From NCBI GenBank assembly GCA_013115145.1, contig JAAPAO010000457.1, forward strand, positions 1-29,265: 29,265 bases of DNA, in the 5' to 3' direction. Below the pieces are notes generated by a model that ran no database searches, was not told the origin of the DNA, and saw only the letters and a list, made by a program, of their open reading frames with translations. Below are positions 1 through 11,415 of the stretch, in pieces; position 1 is the stretch's first letter, and each line of letters opens with the position of its first letter. The DNA comes from Perkinsus chesapeaki (Eukaryota; Perkinsozoa; Perkinsida; Perkinsidae). The position numbers were made by a program, and so were the translations under genes.

Positions 1-72
1 GCCTCAGCAGGTCCCTCGGTGGTAGCCTCAGCAGGTCCCTCGGTGGTAGCCTCAGCAGGTCCCTCGGTGGTA
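1..72 (-). repeat. 24-bp tandem repeat (three identical copies) coding TTEGPAEA
   Basis: Positions 1-24, 25-48 and 49-72 are identical, and a degenerate copy follows (GPVGST reading). The unit is a multiple of three, so copy-number changes keep the frame. The array continues off the left edge. Confidence 0.95.
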
Positions 73-1262
73 GAGCCAACGGGGCCTTCAGTAGGAGTGA
101 AATCGGTCATGGGTGGGACGGTTGTGTTATCCATTGGAGGATAAGGTGTCGTGGCGGTGAGGACGGAATGATCGAAGTTGAGCTCAATAGTCGAATCCTC
201 AACCCTGTAGGTATCATCAACGGTGTACATCGGGCTGTAATCACCAAAGACGCAGAAACCACCGCAGCCTTCATCGATCTTTGCCGTAGTTGACTGCATA
301 CCTCTTTGAACTCCTCTCCATTGAAGGATGAAAGGCAGACCGTGGGCCATAGCCTTCACACGATAACCGCGCATGTAACCGGAACGCTTCCTGATGGCAA
401 GAATGACATCACCGGAAGTTGCCCAAACAGGATCTCTCCTATCCGGTTGACTGGCGGAATACCAAGTCTTGTAATCATTATCAAAGACAACACAGTGAAG
501 CCTCTCATCACTGAATTGATGCATCAAATACCAAGCACCATCACCACCAGCAGAACCAAAACAAGGCACAGCCGTCTGTCCCCATGGAAGGTAAACATCA
601 GCACGAGCCTTTGCTGTTAGAGTGACATGATGGTAATCATGATCATCGCCTTCATAATGTTCTGGCTTGGGAGTAGTTGTGATCATCGCATCAGGATTGG
701 AATCATTCCCAGTTGCCATTTGAGGTTCAACAGGTAATGGCTTGAAGTGATAAGCGCTGATGTAAGCATTTCCCATACCATTATAGATCTTAACTGTTGG
801 GTTGTAACCAAACCAATGACCAAATGAACCACCATGGACATCAATGGTGAGATAACGGAAATCATCTTTGTTAACATTATAATCGCTCGTCTTGGCATAG
901 ACAGTCACATCAGTGGCGACGCTACCATACTCGTCCAACTTCAATTCACCCGAATATACACCAAGTTTACTAGTCTTGCGGGTATCGAAAAAATCACCCG
1001 GCATGATGTCGGTAATGGCAGGAGTTTCCTCCTTCATACCTTCACCAAAGGCATGATGTAACATATCATATATCATCTTCATCGGACCAGACTCATCGTT
1101 ATTATAGTCATCATCGGTTGGTGGTACTGGCATGGGCATCTCAGTAGGCATATATTCTTCTACAGTTGTATTCGGTGTAGTAGTAGACGGTGGGGTAGAA
1201 GGAGCGGATGTTTCAGCCACAGCGGTGAGCAGACCGGCGCAAATAATTGCAGACTTGAACAT
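1..1262 (-). CDS. Secreted mucin-like protein with C-terminal TTEGPAEA repeats (3' end outside window)
   Basis: One uninterrupted frame runs from an ATG at 1262 to the left edge of the window, about 420 codons without a stop or a needed intron. The N-terminus MFKSAIICAGLLTAVAETSA looks like a signal peptide with a cleavable AETSA end. A Thr/Pro-rich, acidic linker follows (about residues 20-55), then a folded-looking region of about 300 residues with paired Cys (GCGGFCVFG near residue 345) and many Tyr/Trp/His. The visible C-terminus is a Thr/Glu/Pro mucin-like tract of TTEGPAEA octapeptides. I do not recognise the family; a surface or secreted protein is inferred from the signal peptide and mucin-like tail. 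It is the most downstream gene of the minus-strand block. The stop codon and any GPI or membrane anchor lie beyond the edge. Confidence 0.8.
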   Translation of the reverse strand, partial: MFKSAIICAGLLTAVAETSAPSTPPSTTTPNTTVEEYMPTEMPMPVPPTDDDYNNDESGPMKMIYDMLHHAFGEGMKEETPAITDIMPGDFFDTRKTSKLGVYSGELKLDEYGSVATDVTVYAKTSDYNVNKDDFRYLTIDVHGGSFGHWFGYNPTVKIYNGMGNAYISAYHFKPLPVEPQMATGNDSNPDAMITTTPKPEHYEGDDHDYHHVTLTAKARADVYLPWGQTAVPCFGSAGGDGAWYLMHQFSDERLHCVVFDNDYKTWYSASQPDRRDPVWATSGDVILAIRKRSGYMRGYRVKAMAHGLPFILQWRGVQRGMQSTTAKIDEGCGGFCVFGDYSPMYTVDDTYRVEDSTIELNFDHSVLTATTPYPPMDNTTVPPMTDFTPTEGPVGSTTEGPAEATTEGPAEATTEGPAE

Positions 1263-2149
1263 TACGGTTGAAAAAATGCAAAACCTGATGAGAGGAAAGT
1301 CTCTGCTACAGTGGATAACTATAGTGGACACTTGCATCGCTGGGCCAGGGAGTTCATTACCAGGGAGTTTCAGGTTGCTCCTGACGGTTTCAGATACCTC
1401 TACGTATCTCGCTCGCCAAGATATACTTGTAACTTCGGATACTCACAACTATGAAGACTCTTAGCATGATCTGTAACATTGAATGCTGCACGAACTTGTC
1501 ACCCAAAAACTATAATAAGAACTTCATAACGAATCTGAGCCTCGAACACAAATCTTGTCGCGTCGAATCAGCACTTTATGCTACCCTGTATCCTTCACCG
1601 AGTACTGTCTCTTCATGGGCTACGTATTCGTAGCAGTAGCTACTCAACCAGAATGTATTCGTGTCACGTACCATTTAAATACCGGCTGGCTAGAGAACGA
1701 TTATTGAACAATTGAACGATCAGTAAAATGATAACAGCTTCTATAATGCCTATTACCATCCTAATACGGTAATATGCCCGCTCTGCACTGTTAACACAAG
1801 CCAGGAAAGCAAAGAGCAGAACTAGCGTGAGCTCATGGGGTAAGACTGTTGGCCGCTTTCAAGTCCAATAGTGCTCTTGCCGACTTCTTCAACGAAATCG
1901 CTCGATGCCAACATCAACTCTCGCAGTGTAGAGCCTTTGGGTCTTGGAGGAATGCTAGGTCGTGCCTAAGTCAAAGCCTCCTCCCTTTCAAACGCACTTC
2001 GGACTCACCGCAAGTTTGGAGCCCTCTGAACTCGACGGCGCTTCGCTCGCGCTGGAAGCCTGCGAGCTAAGCCGAAGCTTGTCACTCTTCTTTGAAGCAT
2101 AAATGACGTCATGTTGTCGAGGCGGGTGTGCCACAAGAATTCCCCCATC
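1263..2149. other. Intergenic region, no supported gene
   Basis: This is 887 bp between the secreted-protein start and the B-box gene stop. The ORFs here lack splice-compatible neighbours and coding-like composition. It should hold the promoter or leader-acceptor region of the secreted-protein gene. An acceptor-like CTCATCAG lies shortly upstream of that ATG on the minus strand. Confidence 0.5.
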
Positions 2150-3821
2150 CTAAAGCTCTTTGTGAACAGTATGTCTCAAGAAACAGCTCACTCCAGTAAC
2201 TGACGGAGGTCGAGCAGCGTCGAAGCCTCCTGGCATCATCTCTGACCTTGGACCCAGCCTGTCACTGACGGCCGCCGGAATAACATCGATCGTTCCTCCT
2301 ACTGTGATAGGGGCAGTAACCTGATCGTCGACTAGTGAAGGACCGTGCGGGGACACTGGAGCTGTTACTGTCGCAGGCAGGCGAGCCTCAAGCCATTTCC
2401 GTGCTATCTCAGGCTCATAGGAAGCCCCTTCAAGGATGAACGGTACAAGGAATTCTCGACCCTTCTCGTAGTTGGCGCGCGCCACGAGATAGTCGCCCAT
2501 CGGAAGACAGATGCGTTGATGAAGATGGAATGCTGCAGTCCACTCGAGGAACATTAGGTTGCTCAGAACCTTCGAAGGGAGATGCTTTGACTCGCATTCC
2601 ACTTGCACGTTTACTTCTCTCCGTATCGACTCGAGCACCTCCGTTCTCTGTCGTCTGATTTGAGTGGAACGGTGGAGCAACTCCTCGACGTGCTTGTCAA
2701 GCGAATCTCGAACTTCTGTGAAGTTCGCTCTGACTGCTAGCATTCTTTTATGGAGAATTTCCAACGTCTCCACTAGTTGTTGGGGGAGGCTGTCCGACGG
2801 TTGAAGGGGCGGCGACGCTCTGAGCGAAAGGGAGGGATAACAATCCTAGCCAAGTGGCAGATTCCATTATCAGCTTTGGGCCTTCCCCGGTTTCACGATA
2901 TCTATTGTCCTATTCGCCATACTTATTTTTGCCCGTGTACACCCCGCATCTAGAGATGTCGCGTACTGTGGTTCAAGTGTATTATATAACCAAGGGACAT
3001 GTAAGATACATTCATTATTTCTTTACATAATTTTGCAGCTCGTTTTATGCTCGGCACTATTTTAGCCGAGAATATGTCACCCACCTGAAGGCATCAATCG
3101 TCGATATTAGGTTGTGATCTGGTGGATGGTCAGCGAGCAGAATGCAGTGATTACACATCAACTTGGCACAATCGAGGCAGACACTTTCAATCAATTCTGG
3201 AGGATGCTCCGGACACTCTCCGAATTGAAAAGGCGAATGGCACAAAGGAACTCGAGTGTGTCGCAGCAACAGCGCCGACACTGAGTGATGAGATGCGTCA
3301 CAGGCGTCACAGAAATGGGCGCGATCAGCTGGGCAGTAGACTGTTGCATCTGATATACCGCAAACGTCGCAAACCTACCAAGCGTAACACATCAGCAGTT
3401 TCAGGTCCAACCATCAAGAGCAAAGAAGTGATGTACGAGGATATTGAAACGAAGGCTTTCACCTATCAAGGCGATAGGCAGCAGTACACTAGACCGCGAT
3501 GAAGCAGTGCGAGTGAAGCGGCTGTATGACAGAGCTGAGTAAGTGGATTTTCACGAGGCATCTCCTTATATCTATTCAGCGTAAATCCGGGTACAGGTCG
3601 TTGAACCGATGCTCGGTATTATAATAATTATGGAGTAGGCCAATTCAACAGAGGCTTTGTTTGACTTATTTCCATAACCTCACCATTTCAGGTGGTCCAT
3701 CATCAGTATCAGGGTTCTCCATTATACGTAGCATCCGTTGCCAGTACGATGCCCACTCCGGTTTGGCTGCCAACGAGGGTGGCATCGGAGGTGCAGGTCG
3801 CCGGCCAGTAGCGTTTTTCAT
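2150..3821 (-). CDS. Tandem B-box zinc-finger protein with coiled coil
   Basis: Three exons with matching phases, 3821-3684, 3374-3085 and 2819-2150, give about 365 aa ending in TAG. Exon 1 is a Pro-rich leader. Exon 2 carries two zinc-binding B-boxes. The first is CONSTANS-like (CDVC, then YCPADRAHFCDACDASHH, then RHTRVPLC). The second is B-box2-like (CPEH, CLDC, CNHC, H-x3-H). Exon 3 starts with a charged heptad-like helix (KHVEELLHRSTQIRRQRTEV) typical of TRIM-type coiled coils and ends in a Pro/Val-rich tail. No RING finger is visible, so ubiquitin-ligase activity should not be assumed; a protein-protein scaffold role is inferred. The start is 121 bp below the SCP2 stop. The exon 1 to exon 2 join is inferred from phase, with acceptor TTGGTAG, so exon 1 is the least certain part. 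Confidence 0.75.
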
Positions 3822-3942
3822 CGCCGACAGACTATTCACGCGCGCCACGAAATTAACAACACAACAACAGCATGTATAAATGACATATGATGCTCTAGTG
3901 AAAATAATAACGACTATCGTTGCGGACTCGGAAAACAATGAC

Positions 3943-4886
3943 TCAGAGCTTAGATTTCGGACCGCCAGAGAGGACCAAGGCGACGACATCCTTCGGGCTC
4001 TTGGAGGCGTCCAGCGCTACCTTCATGTCAACCTTAGGAAGTAACTAAAACAAAAGGATCAACGAGATTCCTACCGACCACAGGTTGCAAAAAACTTGTC
4101 GAGAACACAAGTCTACGAATGACCGTCATCAAGTAGGTTGAAAAGAAATAAAGAATGCGAATTCTCAAGATCGACTTGCTGGACTCGGGGATTTTGAGAC
4201 ATTATAAGAACGTGAGTTTCACGTAGTCGCTATCTGGGAATGGTTAAAGTAATCAAAACGAAAGAGGTAACTTAGAGCGTCATGTTTTCCAAGAAGGACA
4301 AGTGGTGTGTAAATGGAAGGAGCTATTGCTTGGTGCAGGAATGCACTCTACAAGAGACAACGCCTATCATTTACAGTAGACTCAGAAACAAGAACATATA
4401 GTATTGCAAACGCTACATCAGGAGTAAACTTCATAGCCTTCCCCAAGTCTCCCTTAATCTTCAGCTTTCCGGTCATAAACGCCATCTGAGGGTTCAACTT
4501 ATTCGCCGCCAACTGCACGAAATCTTTATCGGAGAGCTGGAAGAGGCAATCCCCTCCGCCCTGATCAACATCACACTCTAGCCATTCAGCAAATCCGTGG
4601 TACCTCCTCTGTGGTGCACTTGCCAGGCTTGCTCTTCAGATCAATGGTCCACTTCTTCGACTCACCCGAACCAACTTTTTGAGGGAATATCTCAAATGTG
4701 TAGGTGGCCTTGACCTTATCGACAAGTCCTTCGCCTGGCGCCGACTCGTGATTGAAAAACCTGGACGCAAAAAATGCAAACCTTTTGTCGATCAAACGAA
4801 AACTGCGGTCGATCGAATTGAGACTTTTGCCGGAATTTCGGATCTCCTTACTCATCGAAAATAGCAAAGAGCTTCTCGGCCTGCAT
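3943..4886 (-). CDS. SCP2: SCP2-family sterol/lipid carrier with peroxisomal targeting signal
   Basis: Four exons (4886-4852, 4760-4604, about 4575 or 4560 to 4417, 4044-3943) encode about 145-150 aa, the size of a stand-alone SCP2 domain. Diagnostic stretches are [13 protein letters not shown] and [12 protein letters not shown] near residues 22-58, and [20 protein letters not shown] around 88-107, matching the hallmark NPQ-F-x-GKLKI-G segment. The protein ends in Ser-Lys-Leu and TGA, a classical PTS1, so import into peroxisomes is expected. SCP2 domains bind fatty acyl-CoAs and sterols in a hydrophobic tunnel and transfer them to membranes or beta-oxidation enzymes. Exon 1 is preceded by TTCTCTTTAG one base before the ATG, a likely trans- or cis-splice acceptor. 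The second intron is unusually short, 28 nt or 43 nt depending on which in-frame acceptor is used; the 43-nt version aligns better with animal SCP2. Confidence 0.93.
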
Positions 4887-5016
4887 CCTAAAGAGAATAA
4901 GATGACCAACAAATCTGGCAGGAACGAGTAAAAGCCAACCCAAGTAACGCAAAGCTGAAGAAGAAGACAATACATTCACTTAAGCGAAACGGCACGACCA
5001 TGCATACGACATGCCA

Positions 5017-8000
5017 CTAGAAATCATAGTTGTTCTGTGATGCTGGACTCTGAGACCAGGAACTTGTCCCAAGGGTTAAACAGGCGCCTCTCACTTCACC
5101 GCTGCGGCGCTCCTCGGGAAAACCAGTGTCCTCAATAATCTCCACATCTTCACCAGAAGAAGACCCTCCTCCTGAGCACGCCACTTCCGAAAATTAATCA
5201 AGTCAACTCACCCAAGCTGATCAGAGTTTCTGCGTCACCGTCGCTTTCCACGATGATGTCCTCATCTTGGTCTTCGCCTGCCTGCGCCGCATCACCGGCG
5301 ACCAGGTTCAGGGTGGACGAAGAACCGATCTGCGACACGGGGCTTCGGAAGTGGAAAGTCCTTCCCTCTTCCTCAGTCGACCCTCTGCGTTTTTCTCCCC
5401 AGATAGGTAGCAGAAAGCAATCAGAGGTTCACAGAACAATTTCAGCAACGATGTCGACTTATAATATTAATAATATAATATTCGATGACGATAGATGCGG
5501 CGAGCGTACCAGGCCTTCTTCCGGTCTGGAGCCGATCGATACGATCCCATCAGAGGCTGAATCGATGAACTCGGGCTCGTCAAAGTCGGCGGGCATGTTA
5601 GCTCCCGTTGATGGTCCAAACCTAGAAATAAAAAGTGGTTCACGCGCCACGAAACAAGGAGACGCGATACTTAAGCAGCATGCCGATGATCGCGGCATTT
5701 TCAGAGTGGGGCCAAAGTAAGGCGCGACTTCCGTTCACTCCACCAGGCGCCAGACTCACAGCGATTTGCGCACTCGGAAAAATATCTTCTTCCGGCAGCA
5801 CAATACTTGGAGCACCCGAATTGAATAACTCACTCGTCGTGTTCCATCTGTCTGAACCCCTCCTGCATTCTCTCGTTCTGCTGCCTAATTCTGGATCCTC
5901 GCCTTCCACCGTCTCTGAAGTTCCTATCTCGGGACATCGGCCTGGCAAACAGTGGCAACTTGGACACATCGAAGAAGATACCGAGATCACTTGGGTGATA
6001 AATTTCGAAGACTAAGCATCCAAGAAGGACCGAGCGAAGCACTCGCACTATTAGACAGAGAGGTCAGAGGAAAGTCACTGAAAAGATTTCCTTGAAATAG
6101 TTGCTATATGGACAACCTCGATCATGGGCGGTGAAGAGGACAAAAAATCGTCCTGAGAAATCAAGCACTGGACACAGTCGATAGTGGCAAAGATTAATAT
6201 TCACGTCCTCGTCGTCTACAAACTGCATAGAGTTCAACTGCCAGAGAGAGAGCGCTACCTCTGGGCCTCGGTAGCGTATTGATTATGGTCTATAATAGGC
6301 ATGTTACTGCTCGTGTCCATGTCACCACGAAGGAGCTTCCACTCCTAAAACAGGGACAACCCAATCAGGATCACCGACTACACTCGCCAGCTTTGAAAAC
6401 TTATTTGTTTGTTGGCACAGGAATCAAGGCGATATGACGGCAAACCCGGCCATTCAACAGTCTCTTACCGAGACTGGCAGAGCGCCTTGAGGAAGATGAG
6501 GCGACCTTATCGCTCTTTCAATGACTAGCGTTCAAGAATAGATAATCACATATGGAGATTCCGGCTTTTATTGATGCACACCGAGTAAGTTTCCCTTGGA
6601 GTACTGATATCAGCTTGGAGTGAAGTATCAAATTTCAGTAATGGAGTTTAGAAATAGTAACAGTAATAGGTTCAAAGCTGACAAGGCTTCCTACCTCGTC
6701 TCTTAACTTCTTCTGCAAGGCCTTAAGCCTCCTCTCTTGCTCTTCAAACCTTTCTTGCTCCTCCTTGTTAATGACATCGAGTTCTTTCTCCAAATAATCC
6801 AGATTCCGGAACCGGTCCACGTATGCCTCATATAGCCTGATCGCCAGCTTCACCAGGGCCGACTGCGGCTCCTACTGCTCCAGATACTCCTGCAGCTCTT
6901 CGAATTCGTCCATGAACGCCGGCCGGACTTTACGCAATCCCTAAGATTCTCTTGCTCGCGATAGGCGACCTCGAAATTTTCCTCATCGGGGAGCCACGAC
7001 GACAACAACAACCCGTTTCCGTTTTAGGGGCGGAAAAAATCTCCAGAAATTTCCGAAATTTTCCTCCCTCGTAGAAGCGTGGCGATCACATGCCTATACT
7101 GGAACAGGTTGGGAAAAGACAACTTGCAGGGCACCTACCTCTAAACGCTTCGAGGTGCGCTCGAGCTCCACTTGCTTCTTTTTAACCTGAAAGATACCAC
7201 GATGGATTCATCCACACAGTGAGCTTCGCATATCTCCTCTTCGAGTGCGGCCTTGTCCTCCCTCAGCTCCTTACACAACTCAGAGATCCTCCTGGAGGAT
7301 TGAGATTGGTTGTTCAATAAGCTCGTGAGCTGATGACGAAATAAAGAAACAAACATAAAGAGGCACAATAAAATATTAAACAGGGAGCATGCACCAACTC
7401 ACTTGTCGCTCAACATTCGTCTGTTCCTTCTCTGAGTTAAGATTTCGGCTTATCCCCTCGAGGAACTTAACAGCCTTCTGTCGAGCTAACTTCACCTAAA
7501 TTCCAAGACGGCGCAGCTCTCTGAGATGCAATCCTACCCCGCCAGAAGATTCAGTATTAGTTTCGGCTCCGAGAAGTAGATGGAGTTTGGCACCTGTCAA
7601 CTTGACCCTGAAATATCTTTCAGTTCGGTCATCCTCAATCGACGAGAAATGATCGCAATTGCAGATCTCCTCAAGTACGTCCTCGACAGATCTCACCTGC
7701 TTCGAGTATCTCGCTTGATAGGAAGCTCATCGGTCTGAGGTCTTCTCCAACCGCCGAGGCCATACTGGACTTCACTGCTGCTGTGGACGCACCATCCTCC
7801 AAGGGACGGTCTCCGCTGCCGAAATTAGAGGCGAGTCTCCGAGCCCGACAGAGATACCGGGCAACCTGGTGTCAATTTCGCGGCGCGTGACTAATACCTT
7901 ACCTTGAGTAGTTCTTTCACCGCATAGCTATCAGCCCCATAAAGCTTTCTTGCATTCATTCTGATATTTGCCGACCGACTCGCCGCCTGGGGAGACAGAC

Positions 8001-8917
8001 CGGACCAAGTCTTCTTCAGCAGCATCAGCAGCAGTCCTACCGCGACCGCTTGCGTGATGAAATCCACTCTATGCGCTTCCGTCTCAATGTCTTCCGGAAG
8101 AGTGATTTCCCCATCGAGCCTGAATAATAGTTTATTATAATTCATTTCGAGAGGTTGTCGAGCTTGCGCATGCGTGCAAGAATGTCTACGTGCAAATTTA
8201 GATGCCAATTCGATCGTTTAAAAGATATACAATAACTAAAACCTTTTAATAATTCTAGACTAATAGCAGCCATACGAGTCACTGGTAGGGCGCATCTTAT
8301 CGAGCAAACTGATGACAGTTCCGATCGACTTTCTCATTAAAGACCATCTACTGTACCGACGATCACAGTCGAGGAGCAGTGCTGGAAGATACTCCTACAC
8401 CGACGCGAGCTGCCCAGAAAACCTTGATGAAATTTTACAATTCTCTTCGACATTTGTACGTTGCCGAATTAAAAGCATATTTCCTGCGACGAATAGAGGA
8501 GGAGACTGCCGAGCTGAAGACTAACAGACTGAAGATTCAACTTCTCCAACAATGAAGATAAAAAATATATAAATCTAATGCGTTGAAGTAGAACGAACTA
8601 GTAGCATATATAGAACACACTGTAGATTGATTAATAATGAACGATCAAGGAGCCATTGAATTTGGAAAAGGTACGCACTTGGCGACTACCAGACATGTAA
8701 AAGGCAAGTAATAAGTAATAATAATGAACCAAGTGTGACGCCACCACTGCTCGGATTCGTAACCGCAATTAAGGTTGTTTTACCGCGATATAAGCCAATC
8801 GATAAGCTCAGCTGTAAGCTCAAAATTAGGGTCTTTGAAGTTCGATAAAGATACCACACGGTGGAAGCCCAGAGTTCGTAGACATTCGCAGAACTCGCGG
8901 ACTTCTCGAAATGACAT
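5017..8917 (-). CDS. IFT38: Intraflagellar transport protein IFT38 (CLUAP1/DYF-3/qilin)
   Basis: Sixteen exons in consistent phase give about 583 aa: 8917-8784, 8119-8041, 7986-7903, 7865-7697, 7593-7538, 7495-7403, 7329-7216, 7186-7139, 6940-6876, 6836-6695, 6344-6259, 5941-5834, 5805-5671, 5621-5510, 5371-5212, 5183-5017. The N-terminus MSFREVREFCECLRTLGFHR followed by LSNFKDPNFEL is the calponin-homology-like head of IFT38. LYGADSYAVKELLK, VRPAFMDEFEEL and RFRNLDYLEKEL, with EQERFEEQERRLK, match the conserved core and coiled coil. The family works in the IFT-B complex with IFT20, IFT57 and IFT80 in building cilia. The acidic Ser-rich tail (exons 12-16, ending NNYDF) is longer than in animals, about 583 versus about 413 aa; it is attached here only by frame and splice phase. 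Intron 1 is 664 nt. The junctions at 7538/7495, 5834/5805 and 5212/5183 have alternative acceptors. Confidence 0.93.
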
Positions 8918-9144
8918 TCGAAAATCAAGCGATAATTCGAGCTTTTACTGACAACACAACTCCTGCACAGCAGAGACTGCCGTAGCCTTATCGACAAATG
9001 AGAACAGCGATGATGAACGGTCAGATAGAGCGAGTGCCTTGACGAGTACAAAATCTGGAATACAAAGAACAACAACGCAGACCGTAAGTGTGCATAATAA
9101 TAATGAACTAACACTGAGTTTAAATGAATAATAATACACTCTTA

Positions 9145-11130
9145 TTAAGAAGATCTCTTGTGAAGATGAGGTAATAGTGCAGCAGCAGCAGTGTCATCAG
9201 TGGACCGAATACTATCCGGTATCTTGAGCTTGGGCAATGACTCTAGGCTTTCCCACAACTCAGAGCTTGAAGATGGCGAACTCGACGAACTTGTTAGTTG
9301 CCTTTCGACCTAATATTCGAAATAGGAAGAGTACGGAGTTAGCCTTGTACGAATCATGGGATAACACAGAGAATCACAAGTGAGTGGATTGCTCCGCGGT
9401 TTAAACGAATCCGGGGAGGAGGCGAGGAGGTCACTAGAGAGATTCCAGCCAGCGCTTTCTAACGGTGTCCTTGATTTCCAGACATTCTGCCAGTGCGCTG
9501 AGATATCCATAACAAAGTCCCCAAAGACTTCAACCAAGAATCCACGCAACTCCAACTATTGTAACTATTGTGGCTCAAGGTGGAACTTTAAACATCCGTT
9601 TCCAATGAAATAGAATACTCTCGAAGTTGTGCTAGGAAAGTGCTGCAGACATGATCTAGTGTGTTTGATCATTTCCCTTTTTGTTTCAGAAGCTCATACT
9701 CCACGCTGAAAGCCCTGAGATTGCCAGAGCAATTTCCAATTTTCTAAAATCTTCGTTCTCTATATACGGAGTTTCTCACAGGCCGAGGAAATGGCCTATA
9801 AGTCCTTGAAAAAGACTTTATTTCCATTAGGGATGGATCAACCATCAACTTCACCACCGTCTAACTTCAATCGACTGTTACATGACTAATCAAAGATATA
9901 TTAAACTTAATATATGCCAGATGCACTGAGACTGCTACACACATGCCCCTTCAACATAACCCTCAACGGAGCCTCTGACTCACCTCAGTCAAAGGAGGCA
10001 TCAGATACTGCCCCGAGCTCGGAAGCTTCTTCGACGTCACATCTTCCACTTTCACAGAACCTACGCCGAACAACATCGCCTCAACCAGCTGGCAATAAAT
10101 CTACTTACTCTTATCATCCAAGTGTGCCAACGTTGGTAACGTTGTGCTATGGGATACAACCTAATAAGTGACGATACAAAACAGCCAACGCTGTACTCGA
10201 GCTGGCTCACACTCCTCTTGCCAAGCGCTCGATCGGCGTGGCGAGTCGGACTAACTTCCGAGTCCGAAAATGAGATACTATCATCAGTCGGCCATCGCTG
10301 CAACGTTGCCGTTGACTAAAAACGCGTTGAGGAAATGCAAGATAGCAAGATTCTCCGGCGCTCACTTGGCTTGCCTTTGCTCCGTTGTCTACCTTCTCAG
10401 AATCTTCGCTTAAAGTCGCCAGAGTGTTCAAATTTCCTTTGCCGTTGAAACCAAAGTTTGTCCTTCGCGCAAGACTTGGTACGGCAGGTGTTCCAGGACG
10501 CTCCACTTGTAATTCTGAAGGACCAAATCGATCTGGAATAACCGCAGATCCTACTGCTGAGAAGATCTTCGTTACATGACAGAGCCAAGCCGCAGGATGA
10601 AGGGGATGTAGGTTCGCTTTGAGTTATCAAACTTGGACCTGAGCGACATCTCGAAATATCTTTTGCACGCATGCGCAAATAAGCATCAAGTACAACTGTA
10701 AATGCCGCAGACATCGAAGACCTAGTTGTAGGTTTCGACAGTGGCACAGCGCGGCGCTCAACTTCATACACTAATACTTGACCATTTCAATACACACCCA
10801 TAAAAAGATTCCTATTCTATCACTGTTCGATAAAAACCTATACACCCAAATCTTCCTTATATTATTTCAACTCCCCAACGAGCCGAATCAGCGCATCATG
10901 CTTACCACACCAACTTTGGCATCGTTTGCGACACCTCCGCTTAAACCTTCTCCGTCGGCTCGCCAGACTTCCTCGTGAGTCCTGCCGATGCCTTCGCTGC
11001 CCGTCCTCATTACATGCTGGAAGACATTCAGGCCTGGCAAGGATCGAACGACTTCCGATTCAGCCTCGAACAATCTGCTAACTCTCCTCGGTTGCATACT
11101 GTAATGCCCGCAGAGGAGATACGGGTCCAT
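9145..11130 (-). CDS. Ser-rich protein of unknown function
   Basis: Six exons in consistent phase (11130-10911, 10770-10639, 10550-10366, 10315-10183, 10060-9984, 9309-9145) encode about 303 aa ending in TAA. I recognise no domain. The N-terminal third is mixed alpha-like (SRLFEAESEVVRSLPG, AFTVVLDAYLRMRAKD). The middle is polar and basic (GPSELQVERPGTPAVPSLAR). Acidic Ser clusters (DDSISFSDSEVSPTR) resemble casein-kinase-type phosphosites. The C-terminal exon has a run of Ser followed by ELWESLESLPKLKIPDS. No signal peptide or membrane segment is seen, so it is probably cytosolic or nuclear. It sits between CDPK and IFT38 on the same strand, 285 and 227 bp away. Exon 1 overlaps a coding-like frame on the plus strand; the minus model is preferred because its splice phases join through the whole gene. 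The 674-nt last intron could hide another exon. Confidence 0.6.
10324..10352 (-). repeat. Introner-like core B, copy 1 (inside a 50-nt intron)
   Basis: This is 29 of the 50 nt of intron 10316-10365 of the Ser-rich gene. The minus strand reads AATCTTGCTATCTTGC then ATTTCCTCAACGC. With its flanking base it matches 15784-15813 on the plus strand at 29 of 30 positions. Confidence 0.85.
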
Positions 11131-11415
11131 GAAAGGGAGAAATAGATTCCGCGAAATCTACTAATCTTCCTCCGTCCGAAGCGAAGGAAAGTACCGCTGA
11201 AAGGCCATCGAAGGGAATGTAGATTTCGTGGAATTAGCGCCGTCGAACAGTCTGCCCGCTGCCTTCCACATTTATGGCGATTTCCTCACAGAATCGCTAT
11301 AGGTTAATATACTTTTTAATCCGATAAGATCTGCCAGAATTGAGACTCCTCGGATTTTTTGGCCCGATTTTTCCTCGCCACCAACAGAGGTGATCAACTC
11401 GTCCACTAAGCTCCC

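Noticed and set aside
2474-2484. GGCGCGCGCCACGA at 2474 and TGGCGCGC at 25252 as further TTTCGTGGCGCG copies
   Set aside because: Both lie in coding exons (B-box gene and SulP QWRA) and are explained by codons.
5253-5720. 155-aa plus-strand ORF
   Set aside because: Shadow of IFT38 exons 13-15 on the minus strand, which fit by splice phase and composition.
6870-6875. In-frame TAG in IFT38 as a reassigned stop codon or pseudogene mark
   Set aside because: A canonical 39-nt intron removes it and restores gap-free alignment; TAG also serves as the terminal stop of IFT38 and the B-box gene.
8312-8524. 70-aa plus-strand ORF inside IFT38 intron 1 as a nested gene
   Set aside because: No recognisable motif, no splice context, and low-complexity composition.
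9568-9580. TGTGGCTCAAGG resembling the 3' end of a dinoflagellate/Perkinsus spliced leader
   Set aside because: Only the last 8-9 bases match, and the upstream leader and small-RNA context are absent.
10903-11158. Coding-like plus-strand frame (DFLVSPADAFAARPHYMLED...)
   Set aside because: It overlaps exon 1 of the minus-strand Ser-rich gene. No in-phase partner exons could be joined on the plus strand, whereas the minus model joins six exons.
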